Of a stretch of 64,000 nt of DNA, positions 30,294-43,054 are shown piece after piece. The DNA lies in NCBI GenBank assembly GCA_001566295.1, contig KQ964245.1:3539524-3603523 (forward strand), written 5' to 3'. Position 1 is the first letter of the stretch. Each line of letters starts with the position of its first letter. The stretch comes from Microdochium bolleyi. Lineage: Eukaryota > Ascomycota > Sordariomycetes > Xylariales > Microdochiaceae. The position numbers and the translations under genes were made by a program. The notes under the pieces are model-generated. The model was not told the origin of the DNA. It worked only from the letters and a program-made list of their open reading frames with translations, and did not search any database.

Positions 30294-33020
30294 TCAGTTT
30301 GCCACGGTGAGTCTCTCGAGCCGCGACTTCACAGCCTCCAATAGCATGCTCTCCCTCTCAAGCAAGTTCTTGACCTGGCTGACCTTGGCCTTTCGGAGCT
30401 CCGAGGGGACACGTAGGTCGCCCTTCGCCGAGCTCGAGACAGTATCGTCTTGCGTATTACTGCCGGTAATCTTCGAGGCCTCCTCGCTCAGCTCGTCTCC
30501 TAGCGCCATTGCGTCGTTATATCTCTTGATTGTTTGGCGCAGTTTGGGAGGTCCCTGTGACGTCTCATCCTTGTCCAATATCGTAGAGCCAAGCGCTTTG
30601 ACTTCTGTGACCCATGACTTTTCCTTGTCGCTGAGGTCACGACTGGTCGCCTTGCTGACCTTCCGACGCATCGCCTCGAGACGTGCCTGCAATTGCTCTC
30701 CACGAGACTGAGCCTCTTGTATTCTCCTTTGAATCGCGTCGTCGTTGGTCTCTGGTGCTTCATCGTCATTCTGCTCGTCGTCACCAGTGATGGCCTCAAC
30801 CCTTGTCTTGACTTCGTTTGCTTTCACTATCTGCTGCTTCAGCTCGTTCTGAAGCTTTTCACAGCGTCTGAAGAGTTCTGCGGCTGCTACGCCGAGCCTG
30901 TAGGTCTCCTCACTGAGTATCTTGTGGCTGTCGGTAAAGACTTGCAGTGTGGCAGGAGAGCATCGCACTTCCTGGCTCACAAGCGCCTTGTAACGGCTTG
31001 TCCGCAGTTTCTCCAACAGATTGGGCAAGGTTGAACTTTCGTCGAAGACGTGAGACGGCTGAAAGATAGGTCGCGGCTCGTAAAAGTCAAGAGGCTGAAC
31101 CTCAGCGTCTCTGTCGAATGACGGCGAGACGGACCGTATGGGCTGGAACTCATCCTCGGGAACGTCAAAGGACATGGCGACTGGCTCGTATGGTGTCGCC
31201 GAGAGGAGGAAATATCCCAGGTCGGGGTCGCGAATCGCAGCAGCTGCAGCTAGAGGGAGGTGGAAATCACCACGTCCCTGGTTGGCGTATAGACGTTCTC
31301 TCGTGGAGCTTTGCCCACTCACGAGAAGGTCAATCCTGAAGTCTGATCCAGCTTCCGAGTCACCCTGGAGTTCACTCTCCAGCCGGAAGACCCAAGGTGA
31401 GAGTGAAACCAAAGTGATCGAGGATGGGTGGGTCACATAGAAAGAGTAGCGGGAAGTGACATCAGGGCTGAACATTGGCCATCCGTTTTCCGCATCGTCA
31501 GCTGCAGTCAAGATGTCCATGGTCTGAAAGGTGAGTAGTGAAGGTGGCGTAGTCACGCGTCCCATAGCCTTCGATCTGTTTTGTGGCGGCAACCATTGAG
31601 CCTGCACACCCTGAACATCTAGGCAGATTCTCAGCTGGCCGCTCGAGGAGAGCAGACAGATGACAGAAAGCGATAGGCCTTCCCTCTCGATGTCCTCAAG
31701 TTCCAGCTCCTCGTCCTCGCCCATCATAAGCTCGTCTGTGTCGAGCTTCTCTCCGATCGCAAATATGTCGCTCAGCTCAAGATCGAGATCAACCTCGGTG
31801 TCTGGGCTCATCTCGAGCTCAAATGGACCTTGAAGCCTAGGGACGATGCCAGGCCGAGCAGGCCGCTGATAGATCTCTGTAGGCGGTTCGCCAGGTGGAC
31901 CCTCGACGATTCTGGGCTCTTGGTTGTCCAGATCACCCATCCAGTCGAGTTGTTGCTGAGCTAATAGTCTTGTCTGATCCGAGACAGCTGGATCGTCTTC
32001 GTTGGCCGCGAGGTTCGCCACAATGGATACTGATAAGGATGGGATAAGCGTCGGCGGCGGCGCCCACAGGGTGGGCAGAAGCGGACAGAGAGCATAGACG
32101 TCGCCTTCGCGCATTGCAATCCATAGTGTCATGGGAGACCATCCTCCGGATCCACGACCCGCAAAACAGGCCGCGGCCACTTCCATCTCGAACGAGTCAG
32201 GCGTAAATCCTTTGGTCGTGCCGTCCGTTGAAGCAGCGAAGTTTTGGTCGAGAGAAGTGCCGTCTGCGAGCTTCTGCAAGTCGATGGTGAGTGATGGCGT
32301 GTCGAAGCTCCATCTATCATTCTGGGACAATTCCCAGACACGGACAATCGCATCTTTCGTGACCGTCACCAGAGCGGAGCCATTAACTCCCAAAGGGTGC
32401 CAGAGGACGGATGCGATGGCAGATCTGTCGACGACATGCGTTGTCGGCCCCAGAGTCCATGACTTTGGTTTGATGACCTCGATACTTGGGGCGGTAAGGT
32501 GAGCCGAATCTGGCAGCAGAACAACCCGCACGGTGTGGCTGGTAACAACGGCCATGAAATTTGCGAATGGGGACATGATGAGCTGCTGGATGTCTCCTCC
32601 GACTGGGACATGGAGTATCTGAACCCACGACTTCGGTTAGCGTCAATCCGACGAAGGTCTTGGAAAGGGTTTACATACGCGGAAGCCCTCGGCTTCATCT
32701 GCTACTGATTCTTCGGAAAAATCGGCCTCGCCTGGAGCTACAGAGCCCTCACGCTTGAAGCGGCCCTGCTCGGGATTCCGATCCACTCCATCCTGCCAGC
32801 GCTCCTTCAGATAGACCAGGTCGGCCCATCGGATCTCTTTCCCCACAGCGACGAACACTTCTGTGCCGCGCCTAGCGATTGTACGTCGTGGACCGAGAGG
32901 CGCGCGGATCTTGGATGGTGAGGTACCCTTGGCGCCCTCGGCATCTGAGGGGGCGAATATCTGGTGTCCGATCGAGGGCTTATTGAGCCAGGGCGGCGTG
33001 TAACTCTTGATCCTGACCAT
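30294..33020 (-). CDS. NUP82: Nucleoporin Nup82 (Nup88 homologue)
   Basis: Exon 1 (33020-32679) and exon 2 (32618-30294) are joined across a 60 bp intron (GTATGT donor, CGCTAAC branch site, TTCAG acceptor, phase 0), giving 888 residues. The first about 560 residues are beta-rich with propeller-like repeats (VFVAVGKEIRWADLVYLKERW, then SALVTVTKDAIVRVWELSQNDRWSFD-type blades). The last third is a long coiled coil (EKLRTSRYKALVSQEV, then ELFRRCEKLQNELKQQI, then AQSRGEQLQARLEAMRRK, then VKNLLERESMLLEAVKSRL). Acidic loops lie between. Nup82 anchors Nup159 and Nsp1 on the cytoplasmic face of the pore and is needed for mRNA export. The size and layout fit filamentous-fungus Nup82. It is divergent from CBC2, another mRNA-fate gene. 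Confidence 0.88.
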
Positions 33021-33603
33021 GGTGTCAATGGCGAGGTCGCCGGCGGAAGAGCAGGGCTTGTATTGTTGCAATCGATTGGAGAAGTTGTGACGAGGGAGCG
33101 ACGTCGGTACAGCTCAGTGGGTCGCAGCTGACTGAAGGCGCATGTCAAGCTCGGGAACTGTGTTTTTGATCGTTCGCCAGCTGGGCGACGGTCTGCGGCT
33201 GCTTCGTAGCTGTCGTGGGTGCAGTGCAGGAAGCCGCAATGGCCTTTTGTTGTGGTTGCAGTTGTAGCAAGCTCGAGGCTTGTGCCTGGCCCAAGCAGCT
33301 TGAAGCTTGCCTCCTCAGGTAAGCGTAGCCGTAAAAATTGGCTGGGCTGGTTGCTCTGCGCGACGCGTCGAGCCGTCCGGAGTAGGTACTTCCGTGGCCA
33401 CCTGGTTTGACGCCAAAGCAAATGTACCTTCCTAGAAGCCAGGGCGGGTGGGTCCAAGCGTCTCTCACTCCCGGTTTGAGGTCACCTCGAACCGGTCAAT
33501 CTCATGCATGTTCGGATTGACAACTCAAGCCCCAACGTCTGTGCAGCATCTCAATTCCAACTGTGCCTCACAATCTCGTCACACTTTGCGCACACTCTGA
33601 GCC
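33021..33603. promoter_or_regulatory. Shared divergent promoter NUP82 / CBC2
   Basis: The two start codons face away from each other 583 bp apart, so one intergenic region must serve both. No specific element was identified. Confidence 0.6.
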
Positions 33604-34335
33604 ATGGCTACCACGGCTTCTCTGCGGTCCACAGTCGACCGTCTCGACAGGCCGAGTGCGTACTACAACCAGAAGGTCAGATTTTCTTGCCAAGCCCTTG
33701 TGAGAGTGTACGCTTACTGACAGTGCATCAATACGCATAGAACAAGCGGAGGAGGCCAGACCCTCGTGATAGCCGCGATGGTGATGCAGAGATGGCCAAC
33801 GATGGCCAAGGGGAGACCCCAGAGGATCCTCTGAAAAATGCCACCACTCTCTACGTTGGCAACCTGTATGTTGCAACCCCAGACAGGTCAGCCTGTATTG
33901 CAACAGGATATGTGTGCTAACTTTCGCGTCAAAAGCTCATTCTACACAACTGAAGAGCAGGTCTACGAGCTCTTCTCCAAGTGCGGCGAGATAAAACGTC
34001 TCATCATGGGCCTGGATCGGTACAACAAGACGCCCTGCGGGTTCTGCTTCGTCGAGTACTACACGCACCAGGATGCCCTCGACTGCATGAAGTACATCGG
34101 CGGCACCAAGCTGGACGAGCGCATCATTCGCACGGATCTTGACCCCGGCTTCGAGGAGGGCCGCCAGTACGGCAGAGGCAAGAGCGGTGGCCAGGTGCGC
34201 GACGAGTACCGTGACGACTACGACGAAGGTCGTGGCGGTCTGGGCAGGGCGGTCCAGTCCGAGCGCATGCGGGATAATGAGCGTCATCGCGGCAGAGAAG
34301 CGGACTATGATGACGATTCCTACCGCCCGAGGTGA
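33604..34335 (+). CDS. CBC2: Nuclear cap-binding protein small subunit (CBP20)
   Basis: Three exons (33604-33675, 33741-33865, 33936-34335) with introns of 65 and 70 bp give 198 residues. A single RRM carries RNP2 (LYVGNL, residues 61-66) and RNP1 (GFCFVEY, 101-107). It is preceded by a Tyr-containing N-terminal segment (PSAYYNQK) that in this family helps stack on the m7G cap. The TDLDPGFEEGRQYGRGKSGGQVRDEYR segment after the RRM is diagnostic of CBP20. The tail is Arg/Asp/Glu-rich. CBP20 with the large subunit CBP80 binds capped nuclear transcripts and promotes splicing, 3' processing and export. The first intron splits off only 24 residues. Confidence 0.95.
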
Positions 34336-34722
34336 TTGTCCCGTGGTCGGCAAGACCGATTCTCTCCGTAGTCAACGTACTGAATTTCAAGCGCACTCTC
34401 TGAACTTAAAAGAGGACCATGGCAAACACCGAGTGAGCACATGACTGGTCGCAATGGTTCTCATCTATGCGCTCGTGCGATGAGTCCAGACAAGTGCTTT
34501 ACATTTGATAATCCAGCCCAGAACTCCGTATATCTAGTGTCTCGTTTTCAAGTATACAGACGCGACGTCCATTTCGAGGTGTTTGCTGCCTCTTGCGTCA
34601 TTGTAATGTTACATTTGGCAGTCTTCCTCGTGCCGGTGTCTCTGCCATGGCACGAAAGACTTCCCTCGGCTCTGTCTGCTCTCTTCTCATTGCCACAACG
34701 CTGCCCTCCACAATTGTTGATC
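34336..34722. other. Convergent intergenic region
   Basis: A short space between the CBC2 stop and the MRPL31 stop, expected to hold both 3' untranslated regions. I see nothing else. Confidence 0.5.
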
Positions 34723-35401
34723 TCAGTAACCAGGAGGGTTCACTCTTTGTGATACTCTTGTCCACTTCGGCAGCTCTGTGATGGAAAACTCGTTAGCTCG
34801 CCTGCAGGAAATTTTGGTTCGGTGACGTCTGCTTTGAGCCTCCTTTCTGGCCACCACGGGACCCCAGCTCCTATACAAATAGGCCACATGGACCTCTCAT
34901 GGCTGCCCTCCAGTACAAGCGGAAGAAAAGAAACCACATACTGTGAATGCCCTTGCGGTACCGCTTCTCCTTGCGGTCGAACATGGTGTACTTGTCGCGC
35001 GGCAGCATCTCGGCCTCGGTGGGCATCTCGGCCTTCCATGTCTCGAGCGCCTTGAGCGTCTCCCCTTGCCGCTTAAGCGCCTTGTCGAGGGTGTCGACGA
35101 CGGCGTCGACGGCCCGCAGACGCTGCCGTTGGCGGGCCTTCTGGAAGCGGGACAGCCTCCAGGGGATTTTCCTGTTGCCGTGAAGGAGCGTTAGCGATCA
35201 CCTTTCTCCCGCTCCGGACGGGTATCAACTTCGACAGCGCGGCCGAGCCAACTCGTCTGATCTGTTTCGGGCATCGGAAAAGGGAATGTCGAGGAGGAGG
35301 TGGTGCTTGATGTGCAAAATCGGTGCTTTCGGTGGTGGGGAGCTGTCGTACCAGAGGAGACCTCCAGAGAGGCTATTTGTCGGTCGGAAAGCTCCAAACA
35401 T
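34723..35401 (-). CDS. MRPL31: Mitochondrial large-subunit ribosomal protein mL60 (Mrpl31)
   Basis: Three exons are needed: 35401-35352, 35171-34942 and 34775-34723. Introns are 180 and 166 bp, GT..AG. The joined frame encodes 110 residues, close to known fungal mL60. Exon 1 gives MFGAFRPTNSLSGGLL, then the join makes WKIPWRLSRFQKARQRQRLR. The middle reads WKAEMPTEAEMLPRDKYTMFDRKEK, and the end LPKWTRVSQRVNPPGY. This is the diagnostic order of the fungal Mrpl31 family, a mitoribosome-specific protein. The gene is invisible to simple frame searches because each exon is short. It is divergent from TRS20. Confidence 0.92.
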
Positions 35402-35968
35402 CTTGTCTGAAGTTCTCGTAGGTCGTGGCTTCGAGATCGTCGTTCGTTGTCGTTGATAGACACAGCGCTCGCGATGGGCCCGATGTCGACGCAGCTTAGC
35501 CACCATGGAAAAGCTGCCGACCCAGAGCAGGAACAGGCGTTGCGCCACAGCCAATCATGGTGGCTCGTTAGTGGGCCAGGTCGTGGACAGCCAGGCCAGC
35601 CAGGCCAGCCAGGGACCGCGATAGTGGGGCCAGCACGGGGTTGCGGACCTTGAATGCGACTTGCGACTACAGGCAGGGAGCTCTGAAGCTCGTGGGGTCG
35701 TCGTTCGCGATGCCGTTTGATCACGAGAACGGCAAAGACAAACCCGCCCTGCTGCGCCTTTCGACACTTCAGCAAGCGCTTCCTTCTCGGTAGTACCTAG
35801 CCAAACCCTAGAACTGCGCCAAGGCCTCGAACCAAGACTCTCAGATCCGAGCATCTGCATCTACAAAGGAACAACGTTCAGCGACCATCGACCGACATAC
35901 TCGTCTCCTCACTGCGCTACCGAGCTCTCGAGACCATAACGCGACAACAGCACAGGCCGACCGCAGCC
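35402..35968. promoter_or_regulatory. Shared divergent promoter MRPL31 / TRS20
   Basis: 567 bp separate the two outward-facing start codons. A tandem CAGGCCAGC-type repeat lies near 35592. No known motif was assigned. Confidence 0.55.
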
Positions 35969-36596
35969 ATGTCGTATTACTTCGCGATAATAGGGACCCA
36001 GGACAACCCGCTCTTCGAGCACGAGTTCGGCACCTCGAAGCAGGGCGGCGACGGGCAGTCCCACTTCAGCGAGCAGGCACGGCACATGAACCAGTTCATC
36101 CTGCACAGCAGCCTGGACATAGTCGAGGAGGTGCAATGGGGCAGCGGGCAGATGTGAGCCATTCTCCCCCCTTCAACTGACCTTTCTTCGGACGGTGTCC
36201 CTCATCACATGCGAGACCAGCGACTGACCTTTGCCCACTGGGCGAACTGCCAGGTATCTCAAGATCGTCGACAAGTTCTTCAACAACTACGTCTCGTGCT
36301 TCATGACGGGCAACAACATGAAGTTCCTGCTACTCCATCAGCCCACTAATGCCGCCGGGGTCATGGGCGCCGGCGGTGCCGGCACGGCGGGAGGCACCTC
36401 ATCCTCGCGCTCGTCCACGTCGATCGGCGCGAACCCGACTTCCCCGCAGGCAGAGGAGGCCATCAAGAGCTTCATGCTCGAGGTGTACGAGAACTGGGTC
36501 AAGACTCTAATGAGCCCCTTTTATTCGGTCAACATGGAAGTCCGTAGCCCTGTGTTCCGCCAGAGGGTGGCTGCGGCAGGGAGGAAGTATCTGTGA
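35969..36596 (+). CDS. TRS20: TRAPP complex subunit Trs20 (sedlin)
   Basis: Two exons (35969-36153 and 36254-36596) join across a 100 bp intron, with an ATG codon split by the junction, to give 175 residues. The longin-type fold starts at once with YYFAIIGTQDNPLFEHEF, the sedlin signature. It continues with HMNQFILHSSLDIVEEVQW, YLKIVDKFFNNYVSCFMTGNNMKFLLLH and the C-terminal FMLEVYENWVKTLMSPFY helix. A Gly/Ser/Thr-rich insertion (about residues 98-128) is longer than in yeast or human sedlin. Trs20 is a core TRAPP subunit; TRAPP activates Rab GTPases such as Ypt1 in ER-Golgi transport and autophagy. Confidence 0.95.
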
Positions 36597-37067
36597 GGCC
36601 TCATTCATAGGGTGGGAAAGATGTTTTTCTCGCAACATGGTGAATTTGTCTGCCGAGCTTGTCGGTCAGAGGGAAAATGTCAGGATAGAAGCATGGCATG
36701 GCGTTTGGCGTTTGCATGGGCAATTTAGGCCAGTAGTTACCCCAAGAGAGAACAAGACCATTTGCAGCACATAGGAAACGAGGCAAGTCGACCTCCGGCG
36801 GTCGTTGTCACAAATGCACAGAAACAATGAAGACCAGAATCGCGTCACGTTCATCATGTTTTCGCATTGCATCTCATAATCACTCCAACCTTGGAGTGTA
36901 ATGTATTTGTCGTAAAATTATCAAAGACCAACGCCAGTACTGAATGTGTGTATCATGCCATAATTTCAAGATGTCCCGTAAACCGAATGTTTCCGTACTG
37001 TGCCTGCCGAACCTGATGCTTGACATGACAACGCACCAGATAGAAGCAAAGCAATGCCGGGAGCTGC
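36597..37067. other. Convergent intergenic region TRS20 / histone H4
   Basis: An AT-rich 3' flank of two convergent genes. I see no gene or repeat. Confidence 0.5.
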
Positions 37068-37704
<637 letters not shown>

Positions 37705-38947
37705 TTTGAATGATGTTGTGGGATGGTTATGTGATGTGGTTGAGAGTGTTGTTGATGGAACAAAGTCGCGTCGTAGATAGGCCGGAAGGAGGAGTGGCGG
37801 AGAAGAGGGCGGTGGGGGGTTGTGGTTTTATGTGACAGGCTGGTGCAGGTTACTGATTGCACGAGTCGCGCTGTGAGGCAGGAGCTCGCGCTGGTGCTGG
37901 GCTGGTGCTGGGAAGTGGCGCTAGGCCTGTTCTGGATTTGCAGCAGTTGACCAGTTTGCGGGCGTAAACGGTCAGCAAAGTTGCGGGCTGTTGTTGACTT
38001 TGGTGGGACCCTGACCGCGTTGCTTTCCAGCTCAGGATTGCAGGCATGGTAGGCGCGTGTTTTTGGCTGTTGTTCTTGAGCTGCAAAACATTTGCCCCAT
38101 TATCCACAGCTTTGGCTGTGACTGCCAACCTATCAGAAGTCCACAACCACCGAGGTGGGCTGCGAATCCCGGTCGTCAGTCAAGACTTGCTGATTTTCGA
38201 TTGGCTGATACTCTGGTCACTCATGAGCAGGTTGATCCAAATGGGCTTAGCTCCCCACGTTCTCCATTTTTGTCGGCTTTCCTCAAACATGAGTTCAACC
38301 CCACAAGCCGTCATGCTCACCACGTCCTGTTACTTTGAACACGCGACGGGTACAGAGACCTGGACAACACTGCACGACTCCATTGCTGCAGCGCTTGCTC
38401 GATCATGCTTCGCAGTGTCCTTATGCTTGGATGGGGCACATCAACCCCTTGCTTCAGTCAAGTGGCATGCCTACTAAAACACTCCCGACTCGGCGTCGCG
38501 TCCTCCTTTACTGACCATACAAAATTTAAGCATCTGTCCTTGACGTTGTGTAAAAACCGAAGACGGCGTGTTGAGGATCTTTGAGATGCCCTTGCATCCC
38601 ATGCGCATATATTATACAGGCAACTTACATAATCGTGCCATGTTAAAACCTATTTTGTGATTTCGCCGATGCTCAACGTGACGCAACATGCGCAATGACG
38701 CATGGGGGTGACATCTCTCATCAACTTCCCAAAGGCAATATTTCCTGAACGCCATGCGATGCAAAACCAATCCATGCTGGTAAAGCCAAAACAATGCTCC
38801 GCATGAGTTACATGTGCTTAGTGTCATAAGCCAAAACTCCGGCGCCTTGCCAAACCAACTCGTGAATTTCCCGCCCTTGGTACACAGCTCAGGGACACTC
38901 TTTCCACGAAGCAAAGAGCACCACGCCCCCAAACCCCGTTCTCATTC
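37705..38947. other. Histone H4 upstream region and APC3 3' flank
   Basis: The right neighbour is also on the minus strand, so this region holds the H4 promoter and the APC3 3' end. I looked for a partner histone H3 gene on either strand and saw none. The short frames have no recognisable family. Confidence 0.5.
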
Positions 38948-41493
38948 TCATCCCATCATGGAGTCATCGTAGCCATCGTCATCATCCTCGAGGCTTTCGA
39001 TGGCTTCTTTGATCTGCTGGCTCGCCTATGGTGAACTGTCAGTACGGGAGGGACGCTCTGTTGAATGCTGCCATGGAGGTGGAGACATACCTTTGGATCC
39101 AGATTCAGGGCTATCGTGAAGTGCCGCACGGCGGCGCCCTTGTCATTCAAGGTCTTGTACAGCTTGCCCAAGAGGAAGTGTACCGTTGCCTCGTCGGGTG
39201 CTAGGTTCTTCAAGATCTCTAATTCCTTGCGTGCCGCATCAAGTTGGTTGAGCGCTAGCAACGCGCGGGCTTTCTTGTATCGGGTCTGTGCTGCTTGTGG
39301 AGCCAGTTCTGTTGCCTTGGTAAAGTACTGAAGCGCTGGCACAATCTGACGTTGCTTCTCAAGAACATTGCCAATGCAGCAGATCAGAACGGCATTCGTG
39401 GGGTTGATAACGGACGCTGAATGGAAGTGTGTGTACGCCATGTCGTAGTTGCCCAGTTTCTCATAAACTCGACCAATGCCGTAGTACGCATTGTAGTGCC
39501 GGCGGTCGGCGCTGATCGCCCGCCTGTACGCCGTCAAAGCCTTCTCGTATTCCTCGTTAGAGACATGTTCGTGACCCTGCAAAGTAAACGCGTAGGCGAA
39601 TTTGGGGTCCAACTGAGTTGCGCGTTTGAAGCACCGCAGAGCTTGTTCGTGATCGCGAGCCAGCGACCAAGCATTGCCAAGCGCACACCATGCTTGTGGA
39701 GATTGCCAGCAAGCGTCGACCAGCTCATGAGCCAGAAATGATAGCTCGGTCTCTCTCTTCAGAAACCACAAGATGGTCGAGTATACCTCCATATCTTCGA
39801 ATCGTGTCGGCGCCAGGATCCGTAATCGCCGATAATATTTTTCCGCCTCGGCATAGGCTGCCTGCTCATAGTGTGCCCGTCCCATCTGCGAGAGTACCCA
39901 GGGTGTGTCCTGCTGCCCTCGCGGTAACGAAGTGTACGCTGTCAGCGCCTCAAGGCACTGGTACTGTGACTGAGCGAGATAGCCTAAAGCACATTTGCGT
40001 AGAAGCTCCATGACATACTTCAATGCCTCTTCGAGTTTCGCGTTATCTGGGGCGCTCTGTTTGGGCACAGGCTGCTGTACCGTCGGTTCTCTGACTCGTG
40101 GGGCCTCGGCATGGTCTACGTCCATGCCGTTCTCCTCGAGTGGCTTCCGATTTCCACTCACAGCCCGCCCGACTGTCGTACTGGACGATATTGGACGCGC
40201 TAGCCTCGGAATGGGTGGCCGGGCCTTCTTCAGCTCTCTGGTTGGTGCGGCCGCTGTGGTGTTCGTGGCTGCATGAGCTTTGATGATCGGGTTCTTGGAC
40301 ATGTTGATCCTTGCGCTGCGCCGCTGGGGGGCGCCAGGCTCCTCTGATTGCTGTCTGGGGTGCACGGGATGGCCTGACACTGTACGTTTCCTTTCTATGC
40401 CGGAAGCGCCGACTGATGGGACGCGCAGAGCTCCGGAATTACTGTCTGCTGGTAAATCCTCATGCGCCTTCTCATATGCCCGGAGGGCGCGTTTGCTTCC
40501 AAGCCGATGTCCCACCTTAAGGGAGTGGTCCTGAAGACCTGCATCGATTGGTAGTGCCCTTGTCTTCCGAGTGGGGATGTGAGGCTGCTCGGGGTGAGGA
40601 GCCAAACTTCTCGCATTGGTGTCGGCATTTGAAGTGGTTGGCGTTTCTATCAGATCCGTTCCAATGTCTATTGCTGAGACAGCCACTCTAGAGCGTGCAG
40701 CCGCAATCTTCGAGAGGAAATCATTCTCTCCAGCGCCAAATGGAGCAGAGCTGCTGCCGAATAGGGAGTCGCTGGTCGCGACTACCTTTTCGGGGTCAAA
40801 CGGATCGGCCATATCAACTGTCACTTGCTGTCGAGTATGGGACCGTTTGTTGACGACTTCAGCTGTGATGGTGGCAGCATTGTCTCTTTGCTCAGCAAGG
40901 ACGCCATTGCTGATGTCATAGGTACAGCTTGTAGGCAAGCTCTCGCTGACCTTGAATATGTTCTGAGTGCGAACATTGACCCCCATATCACACAGAGCCG
41001 TAAACGCATCCCACATGAAAGGGTTGGCTTTCAGAGCCTCCTCGAAGCTTACGATGGCTTTCTTTTTTTCGTCGCGTCCTCGGTAGAGCTTGCCAAGTAG
41101 GCAGTGCACGGTGGCGGAATCTGGCTGCTGGGGTTTGCTGCTGGCTCCGTGCTTACCGATGCCACTCTTGCTAGACCACGAGGTTCGGGCGCGTTCTAGT
41201 GCTGAGATACCTTCTTTGTACCTTTCGAGCAGCAGGCATGTTTGCGCAAAGAGGAAGGTACAGCCAAGATGGCCGCCACGATGTCCGACAGCCTTGCTGA
41301 TCTCGTAGGCAGACTGGTAATCGCCAAGTCGGAAATGACTAAGTGCGAGCAGGTACACAGATTCGCTGGTTCGAGGGTCGTATGCGACGAGCCTCTCGGC
41401 GAAGAACAAGGCATTGTCATACGAGAGATTGTCGAGATGGTAGTGAACAACCTGCCTGAGCTGGGCAGAGACGACCGAAGACGACGGCGCCAT
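38948..41493 (-). CDS. APC3: Anaphase-promoting complex subunit 3 (Cdc27/BimA/Nuc2)
   Basis: Exon 1 runs 41493-39091 and exon 2 is 39025-38948, around a 65 bp intron (GTATGT donor, CATAG acceptor, phase 0). The product is 826 residues. The open frame extends upstream of 41493 but without an ATG, so MAPSSSVVSAQLRQ is the start. The N-terminal TPR dimerisation block (HYHLDNLSYDNALFFAERL, then VYLLALSHFRLGDYQSAYEI) is followed by a disordered Ser/Thr/Pro middle rich in possible phosphosites. A tandem TPR superhelix then ends the protein (PQAWCALGNAWSLARDHEQA, then YNAYYGIGRVYEKLGNYDMAYTHF, then ATVHFLLGKLYKTLNDKGAAVRHF). The terminus is acidic (LEDDDDGYDD). APC3 binds the Ile-Arg tails of Cdc20/Cdh1 and Doc1, which recruits substrates for ubiquitination in mitosis. 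Confidence 0.94.
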
Positions 41494-42483
41494 GCTGATT
41501 ATGTCCGAGAATGACGGCTCGAGTGGGAAGGCAAAGTGGTCGGTTGATGTCAAGCCATGTGAATAGCTCCATCCATCCGAAAGTCAGCCAATATGCTTGT
41601 GATGTCTTTGTCTTGACAGCGCAGTGGATTCGTAGTCGGTCGGGCAGCATGCGACTTGTCGCAAGGTGGTGAAGTCGTGGTATAGTGGGTGCGGTATAGT
41701 ACGTGCCTACGCGGACTTGCCGTGGGCATTTACCAGAGGCGCCGAGTCGAAGCCCAGAAAAGCCCTATGCGTGCGAGGTCTCGGTGTCGAAGTTCTCGGA
41801 AGGCGAAACACACATCCCAGGCTGCACGGCTGGCGTGAAGAATGCAGAGTGGCACAGGAGCCGTGGCTGTTGGTGGCAAGCCTGCTGGGGCAAAGTCGCA
41901 CTCCGTTTCGAGGACGCAGGAGGCGCTAGGTCGTCAGGTGACGGTCAAGCCGACTGAGCCAGATCACAGGAGCGTTATGGCTGTGACTCGGACTGCCGTC
42001 GTGCTCGTGTAGAGCGTCGTGCGTCGTGAGTGGCGGGACGATGGGAGAGCACGAGCCGTGCATCGAGCCGAAGAGCATCGAGGTTCGCGGTCAGTCGGGT
42101 GTTATGATTGTGAACAGAGGTTAGGGGCATGATTGGCCTGCGATCGTACAGGCACCGCCCCACCTGCCTGGTGGGCGCCTGGCGGAGCAACCCGCGCCAG
42201 CCGCAGCCTCAATTCGCACAGCGCTTGCGGCAACCTGGCTTTGCTGCAAGCGCACACCGTAATTACCTAAGGACATGATGCACTTTTTGAGTGGCATTCC
42301 AACCTCTCAGCCCTCGACCAGCTGTTTGCAGAGAACGTCCTCACTCCGGGTGACATCATAATCCAAATCTCTTTGCCTTCCACTCTCGAGAACCGCGTCG
42401 CATCTCCCCCACAAGACCTACTCAACCGCACCCGTTCCTCCGGGCATACCTTTGTCACAGATCACCATCATCGTCGCCTAAGA
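41494..42483. promoter_or_regulatory. Shared divergent promoter APC3 / SND2
   Basis: About 1 kb lies between outward-facing starts. The last 120 bases before the SND2 ATG are C/T/A-rich leader-like sequence. No element was identified. Confidence 0.5.
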
Positions 42484-42972
42484 ATGGCTCAGAAAGCACG
42501 CAAGGATCGAGCAAAGGCCAATGCGGCTGCGCTGACCAACCTTCACATAGGCAGCCTCGTCGTCAACGTCTTCTTCATCTTGTTCCACTTCTTGTTCAGG
42601 AAGCGCTCTCTGCTCACCTACGGCCTCCTGTCCGTCCCCAGCTTCATCTGTCAATACATCTTGGAATCCACGGGCAGGCCAAGATATGACGCAGAGACGA
42701 AGCAACTCCGGACGGCTGGCGAGGATCTCGCCGCCCCTGGTCTGACGGAGTACATGTTCGACATCGTCTGGGTCACGTGGGCCTGTACGGTGCTCGTCAT
42801 TCCTTTTGGCAACTGGGCATGGCTCCTCTGGGCTGTCGTGCCGATCTACGGTGCCTCCAAGGGCTACAGTCTCTTCGGTGCTGCACGTGGCATGGCCGGC
42901 ATGCAACAGCAACCAGGCGAAGCAGCCGCGGCACCGCAGGCTGGGAACAGGAGACAGAGAAGAGCCGCTTGA
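42484..42972 (+). CDS. SND2: SRP-independent ER targeting protein Snd2 (TMEM208 family)
   Basis: This is a single exon of 162 residues from the first ATG (MAQKARKDRAKANAAALTNLH). The frame is open further upstream but has no ATG. Hydrophobic segments lie at about 22-38, 44-60, 93-107 and 109-122, and the short luminal or cytosolic loops contain the family pattern ARPG-type LAAPGLTEYMFDIVW. The C-terminal tail is Gln/Ala-rich and ends in a basic stretch (GNRRQRRAA). Snd2/TMEM208 proteins are ER membrane components that help target membrane proteins independently of SRP. Its stop lies only 82 bp from the stop of the convergent DUF3605 gene. Confidence 0.9.
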   Translation: MAQKARKDRAKANAAALTNLHIGSLVVNVFFILFHFLFRKRSLLTYGLLSVPSFICQYILESTGRPRYDAETKQLRTAGEDLAAPGLTEYMFDIVWVTWACTVLVIPFGNWAWLLWAVVPIYGASKGYSLFGAARGMAGMQQQPGEAAAAPQAGNRRQRRAA

Positions 42973-43054
42973 TTTGTGTTAAGCAATTCTCCGTCGGTAG
43001 CACTGCGAGGTGCGCCCTGGCTGTTTCGGCCAGTTTGGTGGATCTCGTGCTACA

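Noticed and set aside
41494..41553. 20-codon N-terminal extension of APC3
   Set aside because: The frame is open but begins with TTG and has no ATG; the ATG at 41493 matches the family start.
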